The notes beneath the pieces were generated by a model, which made no database searches, had not been told where the DNA came from, and saw only the letters and a list, made by a program, of their open reading frames with translations. This document shows positions 35,648 to 49,161 of a stretch of DNA of 64,000 nucleotides, piece after piece. A program made the position numbers and the translations under genes. Source of the DNA: Branchiostoma floridae (taxonomy: Eukaryota; Chordata; Leptocardii; Amphioxiformes; Branchiostomatidae). Each line of letters begins with the position of its first letter. Positions within the stretch are counted from its first letter, which is position 1. The stretch spans positions 26,229,689-26,293,688 of the forward strand of contig NC_049982.1 in the NCBI RefSeq assembly GCF_000003815.2. The letters run 5' to 3'.

Positions 35648-35830
35648 TAATGCTGAAAAGCTACACACGTTTCAGCACCTTGGAGAGTCCGATACGTATT
35701 GATGTTTAGAACACACCGAATAATGGTTACTCCAGCAACTGGCGGTCCATTTTTGAAACGGCAAGACATTTCAGGTAGGTATAAGTAGTATCTGCTCTCT
35801 GTCGTCAGTGACACTGGGTAAGGTCTGTTG
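35648..35830 (-). repeat. Hammerhead-motif repeat, copy 1
   Basis: Read on the minus strand: GTGTCA, then an exact CTGACGA core (35802-35808), a 29-nt spacer, then GAAATGTC (35765-35772). The word GCTGAAACGTG follows about 100 bp further downstream. It is the same family as 40590-40690 and 49355-49463, sharing CCGTTTC and CTNGAGTAACTA-like words. Confidence 0.6.
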
Positions 35831-36310
35831 ATCAGCAGTTTTATAACCAAAAACTATGAATTAATACATAGATATGGTGAAGCATGTTTTCTAAATGGGA
35901 ACAACGTACGCTTTCCGGACCTTGAAATATTCAAGCACCCGTAATTGTTACATTAAGAGGCTTAATTAGTATTGCGAAAACGGAACTATTACGTGGATTT
36001 TGAGAGTGCTCAAAGGACGGATTTTCGGCAGTGATTTTTTTGACTTCATACACGTACCTCGAAATCAAATCTCCACGGCCGTTAATCCATTTACGGTATT
36101 CAAAGGCAGAGGACGGAGTCACAAGGAGTGCTCTAGGTTATTGCTCGTTACCATGGATACCGTAGACGCCTGCTACAATCATTGCAAATAACATGATGTC
36201 AGTCATCACCAGTAATCAATGAGTAACGCCACTACAGCTAGGGATGAATTTAGCGGTACATGTCAATCGTTGGCAAGCGATTTATTTCTGTTCATATAGC
36301 TCTTATATAT

Positions 36311-36583
36311 AAGATGTCCCTGAAGCTCAACTGGTAGCTGCCTCACAGTTGAGTTTCTGTTACCAATTTCTTGGTAACTGGGAGATATAGATCCCTGTAT
36401 AGGACATCTCGTTATTGGGCTCTGGATAAGCCATCTCGGTTGGGACTGCACCCGTGTTTCGGAAGGGTTAAGGACTAGGAACACTCCCTTTAAAAAAATA
36501 TGCCTTACTTCAGAAACAGAAAGGACATTTGCTGCCCTGGCCTATGTGCCACTAGGCGCTGTGAGGGTCCGAATGAAGGAACG
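36311..36583 (+). repeat. tRNA-derived SINE, plus-strand copy
   Basis: An A box (GAAGCTCAACTGGTAGCTGC) stands at the 5' end and the family 3' end (ATGTGCCACTAGGCGCTGTG) at about 36544. The B box is degraded and the body has diverged from the copy at 31005-31372. Confidence 0.75.
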
Positions 36584-37305
36584 AAGGTATTAAAAATGTT
36601 GGCCTTCCCAGTTATCCTGACCCAAAGGTATTGACCATCGGCTATGAACGCTGAGCTTTCGCTCTTCAGATGCTTTGTACCATATGTATATGTAGTGACA
36701 TATGTTTATAGATGTAATAGGACTCGATGTAATCTGTACATCTGTTGCAGTGTTTATCTGACCCTTACCTCCATCCTGACATCAATGAAAAAATCTCCTA
36801 ATGAATACATAAAGGTTCAAGCAAATCGATGATCGTGATTACATACATCAACATCATCATCATTCATCCTCGTGTGAGGTGGAGCAGACGAAGTTAGTCC
36901 TCCAGAACTGCGTGTCTTTCAGAGAGTAGCCCTTGCCCTTCCAGCCCTGTTTCGACCTCAATGAGTTTTTAAAGAGTTGTGCTTGGGCGGCCGACCCGTC
37001 TAGTGTCGGAGGACCACAACAAGAGTCTTCCAGCTTTCGTGTTCATTGCCACGAGCTACATGACCCGCAAGGCACAGTCGACGCTGCTTCACTTTTGTAG
37101 AGACGATTACATACAATTTGATTACATACAATTCAAAGAAATTACAATATTGACAGGCCTATGATTACCATTTAATCTAATTGCCGTGTGGGAAGAATCA
37201 ATGAAGGTATGTTTTTTTAGAATAGTTTTGCGCAAATGTCTATGATATCAGCATACAACATCATCATGGTTAAATACAATTTCAGGGAAATTATTTGGTA
37301 CAGTA

Positions 37306-37490
37306 GTTAGTGCCCCTGTCTCTGGACCAAGACGCCGTGAGTTTGAATCTCGGCTGTGTCACTCACCCGACATGCTACGCTACTGGAAAGGTTGCAGTCC
37401 TCATATAGGACGGGACCTTAAGCCACTGTTTATTGTGCTTGTCGTAAAGAGCTAGGTAAATTTCCCCAGTACAATCTGTAAATACTGAAT
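37306..37490 (+). repeat. Second tRNA-derived SINE family
   Basis: A B-box-like GAGTTTGAATCTCGGCTGTG follows CTGTCTCTGGACCAAGACG. The body reads GTCACTCACCCGACATG, then TATAGGACGGGACCTTAAGCC. A diverged relative at about 49955-50060 keeps CTGTGTCGCTCACCACTGAC. Confidence 0.65.
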
Positions 37491-38737
37491 AAATGAATGA
37501 AATACCTTTATTGTACATTTGTGCTCGAACAATCTAAGTACAGTTCGAAGCGATAAGGCACTATTTGATATAACAAAAGTGGTATCTTTCTAAATCTACA
37601 GAGTCTACGACATGCTTATGTTCAAGTTCAGCAAATACTGCATCGTACGTGTATGTCTTTTCTGTCACGACCAGTCGGTTTAGCTAAACTGTCAAAATTC
37701 ACGAGGAATATAAATTTGTGCTACTCATAAGTGAGGAGATATAGTTCTCAGCCTGAACCAGAAATAATGTGCACAGTTAACGCTTCGGGACATGATCATA
37801 TGGCATGAAGTCTATTATCAATATGTACTAAAATTTGAATCATTGTGGTCATTACATTCGACGATCCTTTTGAAAATCAGTGAGGAAAACAAGGGTGAAC
37901 TGTGATGAGAGCTGTGTGGGTCCCTGTTCCTCATGCTATGAAATCTACGAAGACAATGTCAAAATGTTTAATGAGGATTCTCATCGTATTTTCACCAGAA
38001 AAGAAGTAGGTTTCTGACTTTCGGCAGAACAAGTTGACCCGAACACCTCAGATCGCAGCTCAGTTGTCCATGTTTTTGCTTTCTCTCTCAACTAACGTTA
38101 CAGAGTGTCACCTGCAAAATATATGTACATAATGATCACAATATAATGATTTGAATTTTGGTATAACATTGTCCCGAATGTGCACAATATTTCTGGGTGA
38201 GGCCGCAAACTTCTTGACTACCCCTCTTTTATTTGCATTCATTTCGTCTTCTACCGTACTTGAGGTACAAAATTGATAAGTGGTGTGCCATTTGATCCAA
38301 GACATCCTGTAAAAAATAAATGTTCATTGCAAACACGTCATAACTTTTGATACATTTAAGCATCGCTACCGAACTCTGATTAGAGATATATAAAATTTTT
38401 GAGACGACCCCAAATGGAGCGACATCCTGTAGTTTTTGTATCATTAAGAGGTCCGGAGGCGCTCCGGGGGATGTGCGTCAAATGTAATAATCAAAAGTAT
38501 CTCTCCTTTTGTGTTTCCCGACTGCCATTGATATTATTTCCGAAGCTATAATAACATATTCGTACCCGGGTAGTTAAATACAGACGCGCTTTATTTTTCG
38601 TTCCTTTTCTTCGCTTGCCGCGCTTGAGCAAAATGCGACTAGAGGTTTCTTTTTCTCTCTCTTCATATTTCTTTTCCTAAAGATTGTGTCCAAGAGATAA
38701 GAAAAACTATCGGCGACTACAAGTGTAACGGAGAGGG

Positions 38738-41700
38738 ATGGAGAACGCCAGCGTCGTGGTGAACACGACCGGGGCGGTGTGGACGTCGCGGCAGGCGGCC
38801 GTGTTCTCGGCGCTACCCAAGCCCTTCCCCGAAGCGTTGTCCGTTGCCGTCGCGGGGATTGTCGCCATGGTGGGCATCATCGCGGGCAACTGTCTGGTGT
38901 GCGTGGCTATAGCGAAGGACCGCTCGCTCAAGGTGGGTACTTTTCTTGAGACGCTACAGGTGCTATACTAGTGTGGAAATTGGCCAAATAAACGTGATAC
39001 AGGCTACGGTTAGGCTTAGGTCATATTTCCACACCGGGTCCCGGCCGGAATGTTTTAAGACACAAAAAATTAGAATGCTTTACCTAAAAATATCCACAAA
39101 TCATTCCCACGAATCGTATGTTGACATTTTGTGTAGTCTGATGTCTTTAACATCATTCTTTTCGCCCCCGAAAGCTGCTCGGCCGGTCCCGGTTTGGAAA
39201 TGTGACCTAAGCTTTACATTATTTTCCAAACCGGGGCCCGAACGCGGGGCATTATTTCGGGATCGAAAAGTATGATATACAAAAGACAACAAAACACACA
39301 GAACGTGAAAATAGTCATGACCATATTTTTGTTGTATTCCTTGATAAACACTTATTCTTTTCGTTTTCGCAAACATCCAGCAAGCCCCTAGGCTGGGTAC
39401 CATCCGGGTGGTAGTTCACTCCTATTTTCGCTCCTGCTAATAATAGAGAAGCGACTGTCTATAGTGTCTAAAAAAAACGTCGGAGCGAGCAGTGACTGTA
39501 TATAGTGTATAATAAACGTCGAAGCAAACTGCTATCCAGATGGTATACGGGCTAACAAGACCCTGTTTGGAAATGTAACCGTAGCATTAGCCGGCCTTCA
39601 GCAAGGTACTCGGCCTGGTAACTCCTGTAGCATGTGCCATGTCTATTTCAGTATTTGCTCAGTTTCTACTATTTTGTCTGCAACCCGTGGACTCCGGTAG
39701 AGCCTGGGAGCTTCCACTCACAACTGAGCGAATTCTGAGTGGCAAAAAAAAAATGAAAAATCGCTCAACGAACTTCATAGATACAGAACGACGTTTTTAC
39801 GTTTTAATTTTCGTTTTGTGTGTTTAGTTGTCTCTTTCGCATCGTTAACGTTCAATGTCTTCCAATTCTTAACTCAGATCCAGTTTTGATCGCAACACCT
39901 TTGCTCACCGATCATCGCTTAGTGAAAAAGACTAAATTTGTGCCATACGGTGTGGTCAAAATAATGTAAACCATGAAAAAACCATTGGAGCAATCTACCT
40001 CACACCATGCATGAGACATCTTCTCCAATCAAAACGCGATTGTCTTGTCAAGAAGGTTATGTTTTGTCTTGTGCTATGGTGGAGTACCTGTTGACGCATG
40101 TGTGCATAACTTGAGAAGCTGTGGATGGATCGTCATGATATATTTTAGGCGGGTAGGTGTCGGTTAGACAAAGGTCAAGATCGATTATGGCAATCGTAGC
40201 TGCTTCCTACGGCGCTGCAGTGGGACTTTTACGTCTGTCTGTGTGTTTAATTTCAAACAACGTAACTGAAGAAGCCGTGGATGGATCTTCATGACATTTG
40301 GCGAGCATGTAGGTAGGCGTCAAGGAAACAAGATTGAAGGTCGATGATGCGCCTTTTAGCAGCTTCCTACGGTACTACAGCAGGTCTATCGGTTTGAGAT
40401 CTCGTGTTCTGAAGGTGATATGGCGGTGAGGTTTTGAAGAAAATATTACAACATTCAGAGCTACCAAAAAGAGGAGCGTCAATAATATTAATCACAACTG
40501 TCGACGATGTTCAACGCAACATTTTTGTTGGGAATCTCCCGAACTACTTCTCCTATTGTGTCAGATAGTAAACTATGACATGCCAAAGATAGTTACTCAA
40601 GCAACAAATACGGTTTAGGAAACGGTCAGACGTTTCAGATTACCATCCAGTGTCCTTCGTCATTGACACTGGAGAAATATTGCTGGACACGGAGAGAGTT
40701 TTTATATCCTAAAACAATAAAGTCAATAGTTTTTGTCCTCAAAATATCATTCCGTGTGCATGGACATAGTTAGATAAACCTGTTCTCCAACTAGATCTCT
40801 TTTGCATACCAACGCACACCGGCGTTGCACAAGCCTTACCATGCAACGCACTAAAGCATTCGCTACTTTTCAGTGTTATGGGTTAAGTTTGACGTCAGAT
40901 CCGACAGCGAATCCGGATACGTGAATCCTATTTCGTTCATACCAGGGTTCACCTCGCAGCGAATCCGCATAAATCCACCTCCAGATGTGGATTCGGCGTA
41001 TCCGGATATATCCCATTTAGATCCGGATTCGGATCATTCATACCAGGGTCCGCGAATCCGGATTCACCGCGAAGAGGATATACCGGATACGCGAATCCTA
41101 GAACTAACTGGGTGCAACATTGCCCCTTAAATTGGTTTTGTAACCGAACTTTTGTCAGACCATGTCGGGCACATTGTATTCAGCCATAAACCGAGCTTAC
41201 TCAATTGAATTAAAGAGTACTTGGGGAGTTTAGCACAACACTGAATGCTTTTTGATGTACGCGAGACTAGTAGGTATTTATCGTAAACTGTGGAGTAGCA
41301 TGCATACTTTACTCGTTGAAACTAACATCTATCGGACAATAACAACCGATAATCGGATTAAGTCACGGTAGTACCATGCTTGAGCTGAATTGATTTAGAA
41401 AATTTAACATTCTCGGCTTCTATCTATGCCCCACTCTAGGCTGTACAGAACTGGTACCTGGTGTCTCTGGCCGTGTGTGATCTGATGGTGGGGGCCCTCA
41501 TCATGCCCTTCTCGCTGGCCAATGAGATCATGGGTTACTGGTACTTCGGGCAGGTGTGGTGCGAGGTGTACCTGATGATGGACGTGTTGGCGTGCACGGC
41601 GTCCATCTGGAACCTGTGCCTCATCAGCCTGGACCGGCTCTGGTCCGTCACCAACCCCATCAAGCACTCCAACAAGAGGAAACCCAAATGGGTGTGCGGC

Positions 41701-44700
41701 ATGATCACAGTGGCATGGGTTAGTGTGTCTTATTTTTTCTTTCATTTTTCCTATAGTCCTTATTTACCTTCGCAGAGCCTCACCCGCGGCCTACACAATG
41801 ATATGTTTATTGCAAGTTCATGCCCGAATGCCCTAGATAAGGAAAGTACAAAGGTGCTAAGAACTACATTCTATGACTTTGTTGTGCTACTTAAGTGTAC
41901 ATTACACAAAAAAAACACTATTCACCTCCCCCTTAAAACGGAGTCAATGTTTTCGGTTTGTTTGTTTGTTAGTCTTATGTGTGTGCATAGTTTTTTTTCC
42001 GGCTGGCCTGGGCCCATGGTTGGCGCAGGTGGCGGAAATGGTATAACTGAGGACTTGTAGGACAAAAGTTTTTGCCTCAGGTTTGGCCCGGGGCATAAAT
42101 TACGTTTCACAGGAAGAATGAAAAATGCAGACACAGATTTAGCGAGAAATTCACAATAATGAATAAAAAGTATTCAAATGCAATTCAATCTCTACAACTG
42201 GATAAAAACGATGTGTTACTTACGGACGTTTCGAGTGACATCCATCACTCTTCTTCGGTGACACTGGACTGAACTGGCAGAAGAATTCGATACAAGTACA
42301 ACTAAAAAAATGGTTGTACATGTCAATTCACTAACTCGTATGCAAATGCCACTCAAATATTGTTTAACTGGATGTCCGATTCAATAAAAAAATTCAACAA
42401 AAACATTTCACGAAAATCTGTTAGTTTCTTATCAGAAACCGTCCACTAGAGCCATCGGCGTAACAAGTACTCTTCCATATGTTTGTCTTTATAACGCCTC
42501 CTTTTTTTCTCTGATCTTCTTTTTCTAATTTTCGGAAGTTAACGGATGGAAGTGTTCATATCCGTGGGGACATTTACAACAAACCCTGCCGCAGGATTTT
42601 ACCATACCACGCGCGGCGCCCTGCACAGCGTGCGGAGGTGGTTCACAGCGTGCGGAGGTTGTCTCACAACACCCGGCCTGACAAATTGACATGTCTCCCT
42701 GCAGTTAGCGCACGCACGGGTATCCAAAAATGTCTTGCCGCGAGGGGAGGGGGGGGGGGGGTTAATGACATCAGGTAAGAGCAGGTGCATTGTCTTAATT
42801 ACAACAGGACATACGCATTCATGTACAACAAATTTTTAATCTATAGAAAAGTCATACGCAGCGCATAGATGGTTTCTGGATTTGCTTTAGATGCATTGTA
42901 GTATAGTTCACCTTCATATTTGGGTTACTCGTGTACGTTGTGTTTAAAACATGATATTTAGGGATATCCAGTCGACGGGCGATGGTCTAAAACTGCAATG
43001 TTTTGAAAAATTGCAATAAGCTCTTTCACAAAGATCAGAACACTTGTGCGGCGACAGGAATTCTAGGTAGTATGTGAAAGGTAAGGTCCCAAAACGAAAA
43101 CATTCCAAGTCTCGACCATTGTTTCGATTTGCATAACAACGTCCTGACGAGTTTTGTTTTCTTTTTGTGGGGCTTTACCTTTGACATGTTACCTAGAATT
43201 CCTGTGGACGCACATGCATTCTGATCTCTGTGAAAGGGCTTATTTGAAACCACCGTCCGTCGACATGATATCCGTAAGTAGTCTTTCTTTAGATACAAGG
43301 GATATAACGTACTATTATTAGGTAGCCCCGCAGATAAATGTGAACCAGCGTTAAACTAAAAAGATACCCAAACTGTTGAAGTCCTTTTTGATGGAAAATT
43401 CAGACATAGGGCACTGACCGTTATAAATAACGTTAAGAAGATGAAGAGGAAATCGCATCGGTTGGAGATCTAATTCAGGTACGACAACATCAGGTCGGGT
43501 CTGGTGCGTGAGTCCCGCTACCAATTAAGGCAACATTTGCACGAAGGGGCGAAACGTCAGGGGTGGAAAACATTGTCACAAACGAACGGTGCATTCAGAT
43601 AAAGTACAATGCAATTTATGAGTGTGTATGTGTGTTGTGATTATGTGTGTATCTTTGTGTGCACGTGCGTGTGTTTCTATGTTTCTCTCTTTTTGTGTGT
43701 GTTTTTGTGTATATTTGTGCGTGTGTGTGTCTGCATGTGTGTGTGTTTGTGTGTGTATGTGTGAGTGTGTGCGTGTGTGTCTGTATGTCTCTGTGTGTGC
43801 TTTCGTCCATGTATGTTAATACAACAACGATGATCAGAAACAGTTAAGGAAATTCACTCATATTTTTAATTCTTCCAACCCACGCACATCACACTCAAAC
43901 ACAAATTTAACAAACAAACAAAAAGAATCATATCTTTGTGATACTTGTAAATCAGAACTATGTTCTATCACTAAACAGATCTTCTATACATGCCCAACGA
44001 ACGATACAGTCGTCAACTTCTAAAAAAACATCTTTTCAATACGTTCCATGTGGTATAAAATGTCAGCTACAGCTACAGGCAAAAAAACAACTCTAATGTC
44101 ATTTTTCTAGTTCAAGAGAAACGGTGATTTCCTTAGGCTTGACATTTTCAGAAATAATTGGTCTATTACAGCTGCTTGAAAAGCCGTCAGCACACGACAA
44201 GAAGGAAATTGTAATTTGGAGTATCCGAACAGCTGGAAGTGTTCAACAAGCGAGGCAGTCCGGAAAATGCCAATATTTTATTCATTTCCTGACTCAACAA
44301 GTGCTTCTGAAAACAAGCTGTTATATCAGCCTCTCTGAGAATAAGTATCTTCTGACAAAATCTGACATTAGCGTTGTAATTGTAGCTAGGGAATATTATC
44401 ACAGGAGTTATATACACACTGTCTGTTGGTAGATATTTGTCTGACTAAGCGGTTACTCTACCTTGCATTCTTTGCTCAAAATATTGCCAACAGATAATTG
44501 TTAAATCAAGGGAGATTAAAGTTTATTACAAAATATTTTGTAAGCAGCAGCAACACCTCCTAGAAAGAATGGTGTTCTGCAGTAAAGAAGCCCGATCGAT
44601 GGATGGATGGATTGTTCGATTGATTGATCAATGCAATGAGTGAGTGATTGATTGGTTTGTTGATTGATTGATTCGTGAATTTATTGACTGATATCGTCGT

Positions 44701-44916
44701 GAGTTCTGAGTGGCTCATCCTTACTTGACTGCCTGACTGACTGCTCTTGTCTGTGGCGGTGTGCGTGACTAAGCTGATTGGCTGATTGGTTGACATCGTA
44801 TTGAATTTTGATTTGCTCATCCTTACATGACTACTGTTAAATGAATATACCATGTAGCTGTTGTCCTTGGCGTTGTGTATGCCCCCGCTATTCGCCTGAC
44901 TGGCTGAATGACTGAC

Positions 44917-44949
<33 letters not shown>

Positions 44950-47900
44950 CTTCTTGATTTATTGATTGGTTGTGTGACTTCCCTCCCTTTAGCTGTTGTC
45001 CTTGGTGGTGTGTGTGCCTCCGCTGTTCGGCTGGAAGGGTGACCAACTCCCTGACGGAACCTGCGACATCAACGCCTCCTTCGAGTACTCCATCTACTCG
45101 TCCGTGGGGTCCTTCTTCATCCCCCTGGTCCTGATGACGTCCATGTACACCAAGATCTTCATGACGGTGCGGAAGCGTGGCCGCGGGACGGTCCGACTGC
45201 ACTACAAGCGGGGGTGAGTCATCTTCCTACGAAGGGACATCCAACAGCGAAACCGCCTGTCTAGATGTACCCTGCTTTCTCAACCGTCACTTTTAGTTCT
45301 TGTAGATGTCCTGCCCCCAAACCAGCTGTCAGCCAATCAGAGAATAGGCCTTTCAGTTTTCAAAAGGGGTCTCTCATCTATAAGGGTAAGCTCATTAATA
45401 TTTATAAGCAGGGCGGTCAGGAACTAAGGGTGACGGTTGAGAAAGGAGGGTAAATCCAGACAGGCGGTTTCGCTGTCTGATGTCCCTGCATAGGAGGATG
45501 TGGGAAAAAAAACGCTTGCACTATATTCTCCGTCCCGAGTGCGCATGTGCAGGGGGCCTTCACCTTCGATACATTGCCCAAAATCCCCGTCGCTGCACAT
45601 GCGCACTTGGAACGATGAACGTGCTTATTCAAGTAAGAGTCGTATAATATAATAATGTTAGAGCACCTGTGGTTAGAGAACAATATTTGTTGACTACGTG
45701 TACGGAGTCTATGCTTTATAGGGGTGCCTGTTTGCTATATTCGTGTCCGTCCGTCGTTCTTTGAATACATCTGCACTGTCAATCGAGCGGCAGGAAGTGA
45801 GAAGATGATGTGAAGTTCAGAGGTGGTAAAACTAGTTGTTAATCAGACATGACAGTCCAGCTCATGGGGTCAATGGACGATGCTACTTATTCACGGGGAG
45901 GTTTTGTTTTTGGTCTATTCGTAACTGTTTGCGACCCGGCGCCTACATTTATTGGGGAGCCGTCGGGAGCAAAGTTATGGGAAGGTCCTGAATGTGTGTT
46001 AGGGGTTCCTGATAGTCAAGCATTCTCTATATCATGTTGTAGTGTTATATCATACCTTGCTGGACTAAGAAACGTCTTTTCTTTGCCATGTGAAGTATGC
46101 GCCCAACGACCTCTGGGAATGAGAAGTCGTCCGGCATCTCTTCCCAGAAGGACCACATCCGGCTGACGGTTGACGGAGAGCTGGGGCAGATCATACAGGT
46201 GACACACGCTAGGGGGCGCATTTGTTTCAACATTGTATAGTTTGGTATAAGCCGGTTGACGGTTTCAGCTTTGAATGCGCCAGGTCAAAGTTTAAAGACC
46301 GTAACTTGTAATAAGCTCTCATCAGGACCAAACTTGAAACCATATATCCTTGGACGTGTTTATATCTTGTACGAATTCAGCATATTTCCCACAATGCATA
46401 CGTTGCGCATGCGCTTTTTAAGCCATGATCCGCCTTATTAACTTCATCCATGAGGTTCCACCATTTTGTATCCTCAAGTAAAGTACCAATTGTGGCATGT
46501 AACATAATGAAACGGGACGTCCACGTGGTTTTGAATGTGCTTTGGTCTTTCTCTTATCTGTTATGTGATATAGACATTTTAAGTCATCATCTTCCTGACT
46601 GTTTTCGAAAGAAAATAAAACATGTCTTGTAAAGTCGTTACTGTCACAAAATCGTCCTCCACATGCACACTATGTCTATGTAAACATGTTGGTCGAAATA
46701 CATTGTGTCTTTCCTTTAATAACACCTCCTAACATGTCCTCTGTCGTTTGTTAATGTCTTCTTCTACGTCCAGAAGTACAAGTTCCATCGGAGGATAATG
46801 GTGAGTCCTTGTCACCACTGCACGTGTCCGTCTCGTTAACAGTCGTTGCCATTTGAAACGGTCGTCGCCATTTGAAACGGTCGTCGCCATTGAAATGGTC
46901 GTTGCCATTTGAAACGGTTGTTGCCATTTGAAGCAGCCGTCGCCATGTCACTGACCGGTTGATTTCTGATCAGGCCTTTTCATAATTTTTCGGGGGTACG
47001 ATAGGAAGCCGAACCCTATTCATACGGGGCAGGGGGCGGTGGACTGGCTTCGGGCGCCCGCAATCACTAAGATGATGTCATGAAGACGTCATACGCTATA
47101 ATGCCTTCAAAGTTCCTCGGCCCTCATATCTTCCTTTTAAATAACCCTCTGAAAATTTGGTGGTCATATATGATAAGCCATTTAGGAGTTATAGGAGTTT
47201 GAAACGCGGGCCTCGAAAGCCCCCCACCCCACCCAGCCCGGTCTGAATACACGTAAAACGGCGGCGATCTACCGTTTCAAACAGTGACAACCATTTACAA
47301 GACGAAATTAAGCGTCGCCACTTGTGTTGTAGCGTTTATCACCGCTATCTTATTGGTGTACTGAGAGTCAAACAAGAAACACACAAGATAGATGTTTGTT
47401 TAATCCCTGAGTATCTGCATGTACTTATTGGAAACAAACGTCTTGAGTCACTGTTGACTTTCATGCTACACCGTTAATCTGTACATAACGTCTGTGTTAC
47501 CATCCATTGCAATGTAATGTGACCAAACTGTACTTGTTTGTGACGCCAGGTTAGTCCATGCTTTTCCTTCGAAACGTCGTTCACAGCTGTTTTGCTTTCT
47601 CGTCTGTTTTCTCAATTTTCAGATTAATTTGCCCTTCGGTTGATTTTTCTTTTCAATCTACTCTCTCGACACTATATCAGAAAATTTTGAATGGAAATAA
47701 GGCCATGTTGATTTTATTATATGGATGACTTCCGCGCGTGCATCAATTTTCGGCCGTTTCCAAAAATAAATAGATAAAGTTTTGAACCACACTGTAAATC
47801 GTACAAAGCAGCTGTAAAATGAGATGTACATGCAATACATCCCGTAAATTCAAATTGCCGAAATGCATACTAATGTCATAGAATGCTTAAGTCAATTCCA

Positions 47901-49106
47901 ACGTCAAAGAAGATGTCACAAAGTGTATTCAGTCATTTGTTCAACTTTTCTGATTACTTGAATTTCACACTGAAGGCAACTTTTTTGCCAAGCTTTTTTT
48001 ATTCGCACACTCGCAACCGTTTTGGGGTTCCCAGAGGGTGTCATCCATATCATCAAATCAACATGGCCTTATGTTAGCCTCCTTCACCGGCCTCTCTGGG
48101 GACATTGGCGGAAGATGTTGGGGGAGGGGGGGGGGGGGTAGTGATTTTTAGGTCGATTTTCGATTTTCAACTGAGAATACGCCGAGAAGGAAATATGACG
48201 CGAAAGGAAACATGCCGGGAAAGGAATATATGCCGGGAAGCTTGTACTCGCCCCAGCGGGCATATATTCCTTTCCCGGCAATCACTACATCTTCCGCCGA
48301 TGCCCCCGGAGAGGCCGGTGAAGGAGGGTATGTGACAAATAATTGAAAACTTATAAGCGAAACTTTCCAACTCCCGTTCTGCTTTCGATTTTGCTATCCC
48401 CAGGAGATTGCTGAGCGGGCGGGCATCGCTACAGAAGAAAAGGACCAGGAACTGGGTGAAAATGATGATTCTACCAGTGCGGGCCGCTCTGTGAACTCTA
48501 CAGCAGTGCTGGGGCCAGCCGCTCAGGTAACACTGACGGAGTTAAATGCGACCTAACCTATAAGCTCGGTCACACTTCCAGGTACGCATGCGCGGCGACA
48601 GGAATTGTGGGTAATATGTCAAAGGTGAAGGTCCCAAAGGTAAGAGTTACGTGATATCACTCAATGTTAGGCAAATACAATAGAAATAGAAATATACGAA
48701 AAAGCACGATAAAATTGCACCTGTATATAATGATGAAGTAGAGACTTTCAAGAGACCGGTCTTGTGTATCCCTCAGCACCAGGTGCTCCTGGCCCGTGGC
48801 CGTTCCCTGTCCATCTGGCTGAAGAAAGATGACAGTTCCCTCGAGTCGACCGGCGGGCAAGATCTCGACCCGGCCGCCGCTCAGGCACTGGCGTTCCCGG
48901 GGACCAAGTCCCGCATCATGCACGTGCGGGAGAGGCGCTTCACCATCCTACTGGGGGTCATCTTGGGGGCCTTCATCCTCTGTTGGTTACCGTTCTTTCT
49001 CACACTCTTCTTACAGGTAAGTTATTCCGTGTCAGAGCGTTAGGAAGAGAGGTGTGTGTTTGTTTGTCTGTTTGTTTGTTTGTTTGTGTGTGTGTGTGTG
49101 TGTGTT

Positions 49107-49161
<55 letters not shown>

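Larger units (their letters stand above)
25773..38737. other. 13-kb gap without a supported coding exon
   Basis: I looked for splice-flanked frames on both strands and found none I could defend. Contents include MITE and SINE copies listed separately, a TA microsatellite at 28696-28722, a CA-rich tract at 28508-28560, a TTTA run at 30392-30412, a CTATAT/AT tract at 34611-34668, and long C or G runs near 30139. A donor-like GGG|GTAAGTATC at 33213, following CpG-rich sequence, might end a non-coding 5' exon of the downstream receptor gene, but nothing confirms it. Large upstream spacers are usual for receptor genes with distal regulation. Confidence 0.5.

Noticed and set aside
43616-43847. Cysteine-rich ORFs that look like small secreted peptides
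   Set aside because: They are translations of a TG microsatellite; the same holds for 48983-49308 and 56967-57241.
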